NCBI GenBank assembly: GCA_019722365.1
Contig: JADFUC010000064.1
Location: 1-64,000, forward strand
From: Lithospermum erythrorhizon
Lineage: Eukaryota > Streptophyta > Magnoliopsida > Boraginales > Boraginaceae
Reading direction: 5' to 3'
DNA: 64,000 bases
Positions 36,501-47,653 of the stretch are shown one piece after another. Under the pieces are notes generated by a model that searched no databases, had not been told where the DNA came from, and was given only the letters and a program-made list of their open reading frames with translations. Position 1 is the stretch's first letter. Every line of letters starts with the position of its first letter. The position numbers and the translations under genes were made by a program.

Positions 36501-37229
36501 CAACATAAACATCAACAATTTATTAAAGAAACAACCATTACAATTCATGTTCTTACATTAACCTTAAGATTAAAGACTTTATTTTGTTACACACTAGTCT
36601 TTATCTTCAAGCTTTGAACATTTCCCTAGTTATTTTTTCAACATAAACCATTAATTAAATAATCAGCCTCATTTATGTAACTGAACAAAGAATGTGAACT
36701 TTTATACTTACAGAAAATAAAAATCATGCCCATGAATTACATATGTCACAATTTGGTAAATACATCATATTATCAAATTAAGAATCCAAGAACACATTTT
36801 TAGAAAACCATGAAACAAATTTACAGTTAATCTTTGATGAATACCTTGAAGAATGATTTTTTATACCAACAACCATGACACATTGGTAGTACAGAAAATA
36901 AACATAATGCCCATGAATTTCAGATTCCATAACTTAGTAAATACAACATCAAATTATCAGATTAACAAGCAAGTAACACATTTTAAGAAAAAAAATGCAA
37001 TAAATTCACAGTTAATTCGTTCTACCTCCAATTCACAGTTATTTTTGCTAGAACAATAAATAAGAACAATTAAAAGGTAACATGCACACACGGAAAAAGC
37101 AGCGTCGATTAAAAAATAAGAAGGCTGAGTATTGAATTATTTGAATACCTTGAAGAAGGTGCAGAGTTGATTGCAAGAAGGTGAAGTTGAAGAAGTGGTA
37201 ATGGTGGAGAGGGAGATGAGAGAAGCCAT
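33540..37229 (-). CDS. RPL15: Plastid 50S ribosomal protein L15 precursor, 267 aa, four exons
   Basis: Minus-strand exons are 37229-37149, 36488-36140, 35466-35315 and 33761-33540 (81, 349, 152 and 222 bases), all with GT-AG introns and joining in phase to 267 residues plus TGA. The N-terminus [19 protein letters not shown] is a Ser/Thr-rich plastid transit peptide. The mature part has [20 protein letters not shown], then [38 protein letters not shown] and, over the exon 2/3 border, [16 protein letters not shown]. Exon 4 carries [18 protein letters not shown] and an Ala/Lys-rich tail. This is the uL15 fold with its Gly-rich N-terminal loop, which binds 23S rRNA in the plastid large subunit. 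Length is close to the Arabidopsis protein (about 277). No frameshift or missing block is seen, so it is judged functional. Confidence 0.97.
36416..36652. repeat. Tandem duplication of the 5' end of L15 exon 2 with its acceptor
   Basis: 36416-36512 (start of exon 2 and end of intron 1) is repeated at 36553-36652 with point changes and small indels. Shared parts include ATTAACCTT, ACACACTMSTCTTTATCTT, GAACATTTCCCT-like and TTTCAACATAAAC. On the minus strand the extra copy has an acceptor-like TAACTAG, then codons for [12 protein letters not shown] followed by TAA. Confidence 0.9.
36713..37151. repeat. Tandem duplication of the L15 exon 1 donor and start of intron 1
   Basis: CAGAAAATAAAAATCATGCC at 36713 pairs with CAGAAAATAAACATAATGCC near 36891. 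Both copies continue through ATGAATT, an ACAGTTAAT part, and up to GAATACCTTGAAGAA, found at about 36839 and at the true exon 1 donor (37143). Thus the exon 1 end TTCTTCAAG|GTATTCA occurs twice. Confidence 0.9.
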
Positions 37230-39124
37230 GGATGAGAAGAGTGGATAAGCTTAGTGATTATGACCAACAATATAATTGTTAAAGTTTGATTAGATTATTA
37301 GCAATTTTATAATTTCGATTCTGTGGTTTAATGACGATAGTGGTTGCCGGTTCACAAAGAAGTTTGATTGGAACCACAGCTAAGAATGGCCAGGATTTGG
37401 TGGAGTAGGTCGTGAGGATTCGATTATAAGCTACCAGGCGTTTTTCTGGGTTGGGCACGCCACGCTGAATTTGTTTAGTGTTGTTTAAATGGGTATACGT
37501 GATTTGCAAACTCAACTCGATGTATGCGTCGAAAATGGTACTTGATTGCGGGTCTTCCCGTTGACTAAATAATGGATAGTAATTACGGGTCTCCGTTATT
37601 AAAAATAAGTTTGATTATAAATTTTCAGTTGAAAAATTAAATATAACAAGCTATTTGGTCAAGCCATGAGCAATATGCCTAATAAGACAATGTTTCACCC
37701 CTTCTCTAAAATTGGATATTGTTTTTTTTTATAATTAAAACGATGATTAATATTCATTCATAAATTGTAGAATTACTATAAATATAATTGAATAAGGGGA
37801 TATTTTTATATCAATTGAACATAAATACTTTCCCAAAAAGATAACTAATCATATGAAAATCTAATAGAATCACATAACGATATCTATCAAAAGAAAATTA
37901 TAATACATATTAAACACAAAATATTCCTATTAAAAGCGATGTATGCTATCGAAATGCGAAAATGTGCCCGCATTGATATAAATGCTATCTTGGAGCTTAT
38001 ATTCACGTTGAGAAATAAGTTGCATACGTAATGCTTATGTCGGTGGAGAAGATACCGAAGAACGAATATTAATCCACATAGACTAAAAAAACTACACTAA
38101 ACTGTATAAAAAATGTTAGATTAACAAGATCTAACACTATAAATTATTAAAAATTAAAAATAGAAGCATTTATCTTTTTATATGTTAATGATTATGTTTA
38201 TTCCTATCCAGTTTTCACCGCTTCCATTTTTTTAAACAAAGGGGAATCAACTTTATGATTGTCAAAAAGGAAAAGTGTCATAGAAATGGAATGGAGGGAG
38301 TAGAGGCCGTTGGCTAAAACTTTTTTTTTAATGGCTAAAAGTTTTTTTTTAACTTATAAGTGATGAGCGGATCACTTATAAATTATCAAATTTATTTTTG
38401 ACTTATTTGACTAATATAACACATAATGAGATTTTTTTTTTTGTGTTAGAATAACAACATATAAGTTGCTAAAAGGTATAAAATGACTTATAATGACATC
38501 TCATTTATATATCATTTTTATTTATTTTTATGACTAAAAATATAATACGGAATATATTTTTTCAATAAAGAGTAATGCTAAAAAATTGGTATAAATAAAA
38601 ATTGTATTTTTATGACTATTAAATGAAGGGTAAATAAGATAAAAAGTTAAATATTAAGGGGTAATAAAGTAAAATCTTGGTCGAAATAAAACTTTTATAA
38701 GTTTAGACAAAAAATAGGTTAGAATTTACTATTTTTATTTATTTGAATTATAAATTGATTTCAATTTATAAGTTGAGATTAGAGTAAACACTTCCTTTAA
38801 TTTATTTTGATCCAATCAGCAACGATTTTGATTAAAAATAAACAACAACTCTCCCTCAGTTAGTACCATTTGGCCAAGGGGCAACATACAAAAGAAGGAT
38901 CTCTAAGGCAATGCTTGATGTGGAGGATGGAAAAAGGGTTGAATCTTAGGAGGGTATAGGGGTCACTCTGATGTTTTTAAAAGATACTCGTAAAATTTTA
39001 ACTATCGAGAATAAATATTTTTTACAGTATTTGTTGTTTTATTCCCAAAGTTGGATGAAACTGAAGTTATGATTAAAAACATGTAATGATTAAGTAGAAA
39101 ATACTAATTACATATCACCATGCT
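37230..39124. other. Upstream region of the L15 gene, then AT-rich DNA
   Basis: 37230-37560 is the likely promoter and leader of the minus-strand L15 gene; it is less AT-rich than what follows, but I could not fix a TATA box. 37700-38870 is very AT-rich. ATGGAGGGAGTA ending at about 38302 looks like a Stowaway right end without a clear left partner. Confidence 0.4.
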
Positions 39125-39500
39125 ACAATAGCTTAGAGGCTGTTTGGCCTGTTTCATCGATTAGATTTTTGTAATACTCTTTAATAATTTCATAATTAAT
39201 TGGGTGATTCGGGGATTGATTCAATAAGATTGAGGCGCTTTCGAAAATGGGCAAAGGCAGAAGAAGCCAGAATAATAAATGGGCTGCTGGATACTTGGCG
39301 TGTGGGCGAGGCAACCGATTTAAGTGGGTCAAGCTGTCCAGCTCGGTAAAGAGAGGAGGACCGTTAGAGAACCCAGCGGCTTGATCCGGCGCGAATTAGC
39401 GCGTGAAGTAATTAAGCGCGTTAATTACTAAGTCCATAATGAGCGGCGTATCGTTGTCGGTAATGAAGAAGCAATCGAGCTCGATCAAAGTAACCGTCGA
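39125..39500 (+). repeat. 5' LTR remnant of the Ty3 element
   Basis: TAATTAATTGGGTGATT, GAGGAGGACCGTT, CGGCTTGATC, TAATTACTAAGTCCATAAT and GTCGGTAATGAAGAAGCAAT recur in the same order at about 46720-46991. The border positions are approximate; similarity fades after 39500. Confidence 0.65.
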
Positions 39501-40239
39501 TCGGAGTGTTTCGGCCGGGCAACCCGAGATCGCTTTTGTTTTTGCGAAATCTCATTGGGCGAGGCGTATCAAAACTCGGCTGATTTAATGATCCGTACGA
39601 CACGAAACCGGACGGTCGTCGTGGCGACCACGATTGGGAGACTTGCGTTAAGAAAGTCCTTACCCACGCGCTTTAGGTTGTTATCATGTGGGAAACAAAT
39701 GGGAGTAGCATTCGACAACCTACAAGTAAGCGATGACCTTTCAGCTTTGGATGATCCCCCGTGATCGGCCCGCGAGGCAGTGCCCTCGCTCTATATCCCG
39801 AAGCCGGTCCACCTGCAATTTGGGGGGACCGTGCGTGAGTGGGTAATTCACATCCACCCGGAGATGGGCTGGGATAATCCATGAGATGACGGGGACCGTC
39901 ATTTTGTGATGCAGCGGCCGGGAGTAATGACTAAGGAGGGGAGAAATCCCGTGGAGGTATCGTCAGATCCGGGAGGAAGGGGAGGAAACCTACGCCCAGC
40001 GCTCCCCGTGTATGGAGAGGAATGAGCCGTATTGGGGCGGCAAAGTCGCCCGTGAGGCGTGACCCAAGGCGTTTGTTTCGCCACAGAATACGGTGGCGGC
40101 CACCTGCTTGGCAAGTGGAAGCTGCGCGAGTTCTTTGAGACGGGGGGCGAGGGGGGACCCGACGAGCTAGTGGGGTTGGCTCCGCCCACCGCCCGGTTTG
40201 AAAGCGAGGGGGCTGGCACGTCTTTGGGGCTAATAAGAA

Positions 40240-40450
40240 GATTGCGGTGATTGCCTTTGTGGAGTCGCTTGCTGGTGGCCAGTTCAAGGCTCGCTCACCG
40301 AAGGCGGCCGAGGACTTGGAAGAGGTTAATAGACGGACTTACAAATACGTTCGAATTAGGCGGGGGAGGCAGGAGAAAGAATTTGAGAGGCCGGAGGAAG
40401 GCGTCAGTGAACTGCGTGGCCGAAGATGGGCGCCTTGGACATGATCCGGG
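40240..40450 (+). pseudogene. Ty3 gag C-terminal part, broken
   Basis: An open piece reads AFVESLAGGQFKARSPK followed by DLEEVNRRTYKYVRIRRG. This matches the end of the gag capsid region in TAT-like plant elements (AFxxGLxxGxFxxSLxKxxP then TLEEVxRRAxKYI). Frames before and after are broken, and no zinc knuckle is clear. Confidence 0.7.
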
Positions 40451-40959
40451 CACGGCGAGGCGTACTCGGGCAGAACTGGCGAGAGGGTACGCTTTCGTGC
40501 CTCGGGGGTGATCCAGGGAGGAAGATAGAAAGAGGTGAAGGAAGGGAAGATCGAGTAATAAAACTCCCGCCTTGGCTTTTCGGCCGAGGAATGTGTTCGC
40601 TGGAAGTGAGACGGCTGATACACGCCGCCGCCTCGGCGGAAGGCCTCATGCCCAGAGAGGGATAGCAGGCAAGTTCTTCGGTACCACAAGAATCACGGGC
40701 ATGATACCGTACTTGAGGAACAAAATATTGAAATAAGCTCATTCGGCGAGGCCGGTGAAAGATTTTATCCACTGAGAGACCCGAGTGTGAATCGGCGCTT
40801 CGGCGAGGGAGGCGCGTCGGGATCCTCGGATGGACCTCCTAACGTGCAGGAAGAGTAAATGTCATCTACAGGGGCGAGCGGAGGGAGGTCGGGAGCAGAA
40901 GGGCACATGCCAAAGCGGGACATATCTCGTGACATGAGGCGCGCCACGAGTTCCCGATT

Positions 40960-41330
40960 TGTCATACTCGGGAGGACTTTGAGGTGAAGTGCCCTTGAGA
41001 GTCCTGCGGTTATTATCCGGGTGATAGCCAACTTTGAGGTGGGAAGGATCTTTGGTGAACCGCGGGAGTTAGGTGGACATCCTCTTAGCGATGCGTATCT
41101 AAAGAATGAGTCGAGGCCTTGAATCGGAACCGGTGGCGATCCGTTGGTGGGAGGTTAAGCTTGGGGTTCAAACCTCGCATGGTACAATGGGCAAGCATCA
41201 TGACGAATCACGAGGATGGTGGGTTACCATTGAGACATGGCAGTGGAGACTTCTGATGGCGTAATAGGCCGGCCCGGCGTTGTCATAATTTGAGGCGAGT
41301 GGTATCTCCCGAATTCACACCGAGTTGAAA
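40960..41330 (+). pseudogene. Ty3 aspartic protease region, broken
   Basis: Around 41007 one frame gives AVIIRVIANFEVGRIF, the strand that precedes the catalytic D-S/T-G in plant Ty3 proteases. It is followed by DAYLKN and GTGGDPLVGG, which echo later parts of the fold. The catalytic triplet itself has been lost in a small deletion. Confidence 0.55.
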
Positions 41331-41512
41331 TTTCACTCATACGGTATGGAAGCGGAGATGCTGAGGAGCAGGCGGCGGCTGGCTATCAGCCTCGACGAAT
41401 GGATAAGGAGGCCGAGGGGCGAGGTGGGGAACACTTGGCATCACGGGGATTGAGGGCCTCGAGGCGAGGTGTTTCTACTTGGAAGTACCCGAGGGGAGAG
41501 CCCCGAAGGGGT

Positions 41513-42462
41513 TGTTGGAAATCAATAGTTATTGGTTTCATTTATTATGCCCGTTGCGACAATTGTTGTAACCAATTCATTTCATTACTAGTTTAGTGAA
41601 TGTGATTAGATAAGCGGAACATCTAATCATAGTAATTGCTTGTTACTATTCGGTTACCACGAATAATACCGGGAATTGTGCAGTTATTTAGATCCGCATG
41701 CATAAGTAGTTATAATAATAATGGTCAATTATTTTATTATACGGCCCTTTATTATCGAGCCTAGAAGGTCGGCGCCCACGTATGATACGGCATTGACTTA
41801 TATTTTTATGTATGAAATTAAAATGCATTTGCTAAGTGAGAGTTGATTGTAATAAGCGAATATTCTCAATCGGAAATTTTACATTGATAATGTAAAATAT
41901 AAAATTGGATTAACTTTGAATTGGTAACTGGTCGGGTTTAATTAATTTTAGTTAATTGAGCTGGATTGAAACAGCTTTGTTAGTTACATATTAACAACTA
42001 GTTAATATTTAATTTACTTAATTTGAGTGAATTAAGCGACACCGACTCATTAAACTATCGGAGTTGGGATTTTGATTATTTGAGAACCCACATGTAAAGC
42101 TTGTGAGGTTTCTCAAAAGAGCAAAAACAAACTGGCCTCCTATTTCTCATGGTGGCTGAAATCATGTCGAAACAGAGTTCTTGATTTTGATTTCTTAAAT
42201 CAATCTCTTTGGTTTTAAGCGGACCCAAGTGGATGATTCAATCTCTAGTGTGCAACCAACTAGAGGCACTACATTTGAGGTGCTGAGGGGTGGTGGAGTC
42301 AAAGGAGGCCGTGAAAGTTTGTTGATAGAATTTCCACTTGGAATCTGCAGCGAGTTTTTCAAAAATTCATTTTATTTCAGTTCATAGTTCAATCACCTAA
42401 TTGATGTACAAAAATATTTATTTGGTTAAAGTTTTAAATCAAGATATGCTGTTTTTTTTTAG
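41513..42462 (+). repeat. Copia-type LTR nested in the Ty3 element, copy C
   Basis: G+C drops abruptly at both borders. It starts TGTTGGAAATCAAT and contains GCCCGTTGCGACAATT, CCAATTCATTT, GGTCAATTATTTTATTATAC and GAGCCTAGAAGGTC. All are shared with copy B at 56677-57671, though the rest is strongly diverged. The right end is not clear (T-run at 42450-42461). No Copia coding sequence adjoins it, so it is probably a solo LTR of a related subfamily. Confidence 0.65.
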
Positions 42463-42469
42463 CGGGCGA

Positions 42470-43320
42470 CGCGTAGAGGGAGATTCGAGATCTGGATTTG
42501 ATGAGAGGGATCTGAAGAAGGTTTTCAGGATAGGCGAGCATTGGGGGAGCCGAGGCCATGCGCATCAGGGTCCTTATAGATGGGGATATCTTCGCTTGGG
42601 AGCCAAAAAATATGCCAGGAGTGGACCCAGCTGTATCGGTTACCGGCTATATGTTGACCTGTACTATAAGCCAGTCAAACAAAAATAGAACATACCGGAG
42701 GAGATGGGAGTAATCCCGGGAGGCCAGGCAAAATTTCTTGGGGGGCAAATGCAATCAAACTCTTGTTTCCCGTTTGGCTTGACATGAAGATGCTTGATGC
42801 AGAAACCCTAATGGGACACGGTGGATGGCAAATTGATAGACTAATTTGTTCAAGCGCTGAGAATGGTGGTGGATTTCTGGATGCACTTGAGGGATGCTCG
42901 CTTTGGGTATATTCTGTTCGAGGAGGATGTGGAGAATTGCGTTTGTAGCAGGGAATATGGCTCTTTGGAAGGAGTCGTAGCGCGGGTTGAAAAATGCGGG
43001 AGGCAGCCTGCGAGGAGGATGAATTCGGCAAAGTGTTCTACTGGGTGGCCGGAACATAGAAATCTCGTGGATATTATGCTGGTAAAGAGAAGTCGAGAGG
43101 CAGTGATCATGAAGCGATCTTCGGAGAGCTTTGAAAATTTGGGAAACAACCTGCTTGACTCGGCTTCGGATAAGTGTGTGCTTCGGAGTAACCTCCGAAA
43201 ACTACTTGGTTATATGATGGAGTCAAGGGGAATCGAGCCAAATCCAGGCAAGCTGGGAGCTTTGCATTCTTTCCGAGCTATAAAGAAAGAGAGAGACTTG
43301 AATAGACCGGGAGTGTGAGA
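42470..43320 (+). pseudogene. Ty3 reverse transcriptase, broken
   Basis: Near 42624 the frame reads DPSCIGYRLYVDLYYKPVKQ, matching the start of plant Ty3 RT (MPGIDPxxIxHxLNVDPxxKPVKQK). Near 43060 NLVDIMLVK is a damaged form of the YVDDMLVK catalytic motif, with one Asp missing. Then LLGYMMESRGIEPNPGKLGA (about 43198-43260) matches the FLGYxVxxRGIExNPxKIxA block after the palm. Many other RT blocks between are scrambled by indels, so no activity is possible. Confidence 0.85.
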
Positions 43321-43399
43321 GATCACTTTCCAAATTGAAGGCGTACTGTAGTTTCCTCGGAGTTATTAGCAAGACGAGTAGGGGGATGTCTTGCGACTT

Positions 43400-43700
43400 T
43401 ACTTAGCTATTTCGGGTCGACTCTAGCGGTATCTGTCAGGAAGGGAGAGGTGCCCGGCCGGTGTACTACGTCGGCCGGGTGATGAGGGGGGCGGAGACCA
43501 AATATCCCTTAGCGGAAAAATTGGTCTTTGCCTTGATTGTGGCAAGCCAAGGCTTGGAGTGGAAGTCATCACTTGGATCGGCCAGGCTGAGGCAAATGCG
43601 GAGAACAGCGGCCGGTTTGGAGACCCGATAGTCAAGTGGAAGTCATCACGGATCGACCAAGGGCAAATCTTGGAGAACTTGACGGTTTGGGAGGAATAGT
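43400..43700 (+). pseudogene. Ty3 RNase H region, broken
   Basis: At about 43460-43560 a frame reads VYYVGRVMRGAETKYPLAEK then LVFALIVASQGL. It matches the plant Ty3 block VYYVSxxLxGAExRYPxxEKLALALV. Further on DPIVKWKS resembles the RLVKWSVEL strand. The remainder is out of frame. Confidence 0.8.
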
Positions 43701-44779
43701 TAAGTGGCCAAACCACGGACTCTCCGGTATAAGCATGATAGTATCAAAGCAGCCCCTTGGCGAGACTTCGTGGTGGAGTGGAGCCGTGGGTGGCCAGTGA
43801 GGTGCTTGAAGTGAGTCCCAAGCCTGAGTGGAGGCCACGGAGGCCGGCCAGGTCGGGGAACTGCTTGTATGTGGGCCAGATCGACTCGGGTGGTTACGGG
43901 GGCTAGAATTCTGTGGTCCCCGGAGGGTCCTACAAATCGAGTACGACCTTAGATTTCGCGCCCATGACCATAATGATGAAATTTGAGTATGAAACTGATG
44001 AACTTCGTTAGCGAAATCTTTGGGGGAACACGTCGCGTGTGAGAGCGGTTCTCTCGTTCTTTGGTAGGCCATGTGAAGGGTGATTTCAAAATTAGCCAGG
44101 CAGAAGGAAATGTTGGTAGGGTCTCTGCCCGGAGTACGTAGTTTAGCTGACTTTGTTTGAGTAGCATCCACATGGATCGTGTTCTCGGGAAGGCGGGAGG
44201 CGGATAGGTTATCGCGGGTTGGCCACGGCCGGAGTATGGAGCAATGTAAGGATTCCTCGGTGGAATGGGTACTTTGAGAAAAAAAAGCTTCCGGTGATGG
44301 GTGATACTTACGGAAGGTTACATAAAGCCACTAGAGACCCATGGTATTAGGATGTCTTAAAATTCATGAGTTTGAGTCCTCCCCGAAGAAGATCCCCGGT
44401 GGTACAGTAAGACCGGGGGAAAAGAAACCTCGCCCAGTAATGGTGGGCTACTTCTGAATGGGCAAAACGAAACCGGCTACTTGGCGGAAGGGACGGAAAG
44501 GGTATTGCCGAGTTCTGAAGGGAATCTTCACTTTCGATTCGAGGGTACCGCGGGTATTGGTCACAACCAGCGGGGCAATTCCACGGCCGGGGAAGATTGA
44601 GGATTTTGTGTTGGGAGGCTGGATACTTGAACACCGGACATCTTCGCAGGTATGCATGCATCTGAGCAACGGGCAGTGGAAATGATAAAAGCGGGTAATC
44701 TTTAAGGGTGTCAGAAATGGCTCAGGGGAAGAAGGACAGGCTCCCAGCGTCTTGTAATTAAATTCAGGACAGCTTGTCA

Positions 44780-45240
44780 GGAGAGACACTCCTTGATGCG
44801 GTGTATGGATCCCGATGTCTGTTGCGGTGGAGATTCACTTGGAGATAGCCCGGGTGTCGTATTACGACGAGTTGGCTAATGAGCAAGGGTTGCGGCTCAA
44901 CTTGGACCTGTTGGAGGAAAAGAGAGTTGCCGCTGTTGACAAAATGGCCTTGTACAAAGCCAGTAGCCGGCTCGTGTTCTGACAGAAGGTCGAGGTAGTC
45001 GATTCTGGTGGGGGACTTAGTTCTCCGTGCGCCTTGATGCGTCCGCCCATGGGAAACTTTGGGAAGTTGAGTCACTGGCAGGGGCCATACCTCGTCCGGA
45101 GGGTCGTGGGGCCGGTCACGTATGAACTGGAAACCTCGATGGACGGCGTGTGCGTGATCGTGGGCAAGCGTATCGCTTTGAGGAGATCTGCATTTTACAT
45201 GTGGGTAGAGTGTCAATTATGCCCGGTACGCGGGCCCATT
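44780..45240 (+). pseudogene. Ty3 integrase C-terminal part, broken
   Basis: One frame gives LANEQGLRLNLDLLEEKRVA then DKMALYKASSR, followed after a break by GNFGKLSHWQGPYLVRRVVG and PVTYELETSMDG. This is the C-terminal region of plant Ty3 integrases (NExxLRxxLDLLEExR and GKLxPxWEGPYxVxxVxGxGAYxLET). The zinc-binding and catalytic core expected at 44000-44750 is too damaged to assign. Confidence 0.85.
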
Positions 45241-46621
45241 TGATTAGCGGAGGGAGCAAATTGATAAAAATCTATCTAGATGTTTGAGTATATCCTACCG
45301 CCCATTACGTCGAGAGGAGGCGAATCCCACTGCGTTGGACGAGGAGGAGGGTGCAGGTAATCGCCCCGTCGCGAAAGGTCAGCGTCCACTGCAGCAAAGC
45401 GAGGGAGGATCCGGAGCGCAATAAAGGCGGATACAAAACTCTTTTAGGTAGGACTAGCCATAGCGGTGAGATCACCGGCGACCCGAGGTCGGGAGGTGAG
45501 ACCCGACCAACATGGAAAGAGTAAGTACCAAAAGCGGACACCAAATGGAATAAAAAAAAGAAGGCAACAAAGCAAAGAGATGTATGAAGACAAATGCGAG
45601 AGAGCGAAGAAGTGGGAAATATATTAATAAATCCTCGGAGGGAGAGTGCGTGATTACAAAAAAGAAAAAAAACCACAGCCTAGGGGAGTGGGGAGGATCG
45701 ATCTAAGAGGGGGAAGAGGCCGCGGCGTTATCAGCCACCTGGCGGGTACAGCGCCCTATACTCCTCGGCGAGGAAATCGAGTGTTGGAACACTTCGGTCA
45801 CGAGAAGCGTAAAAACTAGTTGTGGCGTCAGCGCTTTGCTGGAGTGCTCCTTAGCTCTACAGATCGCTTTGGGGCGTATCGAGGTAATTCTTGACGACCG
45901 GTCTTACGGTTCCCTACTCTAAAGCCCACTCTAAAGAAGATCCGAGCTCATTTCTTCGTCTGATGGGTAAGATTACTGGCTGGGATAAAAAGTATGGCCG
46001 TCTCGAGGCACGAGAGGCGGCACCCAAGGAAGAAAGAGGGTTAAATCGAGAGTGTTGAAAGAGGTAAAAGGGGAAGAGGAAAAATTGTAGAAAATGGAGG
46101 GATCACTGTAGCACAAACCGATTGGCCTCGTGGGAGGCACGGGGACTGAGCCAGTGGTCATCTTTTTGCATAATTCACGATCAGCGAGGGTGAGGCGTGC
46201 GTGGCCTATGGGAAAGGCCGAGGGGGCCGGACACCGGTCACCCGGCACGATAGATACAGATGGAGAAACAAGAGGAGAAGGACATGCATCTTCGCTCCTC
46301 AGCGGCGTTGCTTAGGGGATGAGAAGGGAGCAACCACGATAGTCCGCTTGAATCGTGCCATGGGAAGAAAGAAAGATTTGCCGAGGGTAACAAATATTCC
46401 CGAGGGAAGAAATGAATTGAAGCTGAGAATGACATGAAGAAAATACTGCTTTGATGATCTCCCCATATAGAGCATTAGGGGCTTTTCGAATTCAAAAGGG
46501 GTGATAATGAAGAGAGAGGTAGAGCCTAAAAAAGGCGCATGCAATGATGGTGAGATATGAAAAGGCAAGCAGTGGCCACTTGGGAGCAAGCCGCCCCTGC
46601 GTATGCGGGGGGGAAGCGTTA
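45241..46621 (+). other. Non-coding 3' spacer of the Ty3 element
   Basis: GC-rich, many CpGs, with several open frames on both strands that show no conserved pattern. TAT-like elements normally have a long region between pol and the 3' LTR. Confidence 0.5.
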
Positions 46622-47110
46622 AGGCACTATTTGGTGTGAAATAATTGAAGAGAGACCAGCCCCATATTCGGGGATCGACCCATAGAAAATGGGCGGGTGC
46701 GAGAACAATGATAACCACCATAATTAATTGGGTTGATTTGGGATTGATTAAAACCAGATAGAGACTCTCGAAGATGGCTCCCGAATCCCAAGAAGAACGA
46801 ATAAATGGACTGGACACGTGTGGGCCGAACTTCAAAAGCCGTTAAATTAGATTCGAGGCTGTCATTTCGATAAAGAGGGAGGACCGTTGAAACTGACGGC
46901 TTGATCGTGCCGCAATTAAGTTGGTAATTAAGTGGGTAATTGCTAGATCCATAATAGTAGGTAATCGTGTCGGTAATGAAGAAGCAATCAAGGCTCGATA
47001 CAAGTAGCAGTCAGACATATAAAGAAGTGGCCTTTGGTAGATCGAGAGTAAGTTGACGATGTCAGAATCTTCTGCTTTCAAAAACTAAACTCTTTGATCC
47101 GTTCTTGCGA
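46622..47110 (+). repeat. 3' LTR remnant of the Ty3 element
   Basis: Colinear with 39125-39500 over about 300 bases, with many substitutions and indels (GAGGGAGGACCGTTGAAACT against GAGGAGGACCGTTAGAGAAC). The right border is uncertain. Confidence 0.65.
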
Positions 47111-47653
47111 CTTGTCGTTGGGTGACGAGCAGCCGTCCTTATTTTGCATTAACTATCATTTTGGGTAAAGGCGTGTCAGCTTCATTTGGAGGATTTCAAT
47201 GATCAGGTGTCATGGCTTAGGATAGGATAAATTACTTTCTTTTGTCACGCACTTATTCAAGAGCTTCACTTATCTCATTTAACTTATAATATCTAATTTA
47301 TAAATATAAACACGATACATTCATTGAATCGTTTGTTATATTTTATGTGACATTCTATGTTATATATCATTAAAATCACGTATATCTTGTGATCAATTGA
47401 GTTTGTCCTCAGTTTAATGGATTTCCATATATTTTAATCACTCAAATGGACGACACGCGAAAGTAGGAAAACAAGACAATTTAAATGATGATAGTATCAT
47501 AGGAAAATTAAAATTAAATATGCTCAGTACGGAGGGGTGTCATAAGAAATTAAGCAGATTAACAACTTTATTCCTTCATTAAAATTTCCATAACAAAGTA
47601 CGGATAATTATTAATACGAAAATACAAGTCTATGGCCAGGGCATGAAATATAA
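47111..47653. other. AT-rich DNA
   Basis: No feature recognised; next to 47654 it should hold the former 3' UTR of the broken thioesterase gene. Confidence 0.5.

Larger units (their letters stand above)
39125..47110 (+). mobile_element. Ty3/gypsy retrotransposon (TAT-like), decayed, with nested Copia LTR
   Basis: Two related flanks (39125-39500 and about 46622-47030) act as LTRs. Between them, on the plus strand and in the usual order, lie remnants of gag, aspartic protease, reverse transcriptase, RNase H and integrase. The block is much richer in G+C than the host DNA and full of CpG. Every coding part is broken by small indels. A Copia-type LTR interrupts it at 41513 to about 42462. The sequence types (long spacer after pol, gag tail with EEV-x-RR) suggest the TAT clade; this is from memory of the family. 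Confidence 0.8.

Noticed and set aside
43632..44171. Long minus-strand frame of 179 codons, and others at 46299-46835 and 44764-45216
   Set aside because: They lie opposite the Ty3 pol remnant or its spacer and show no domain; GC-rich DNA gives long chance frames.
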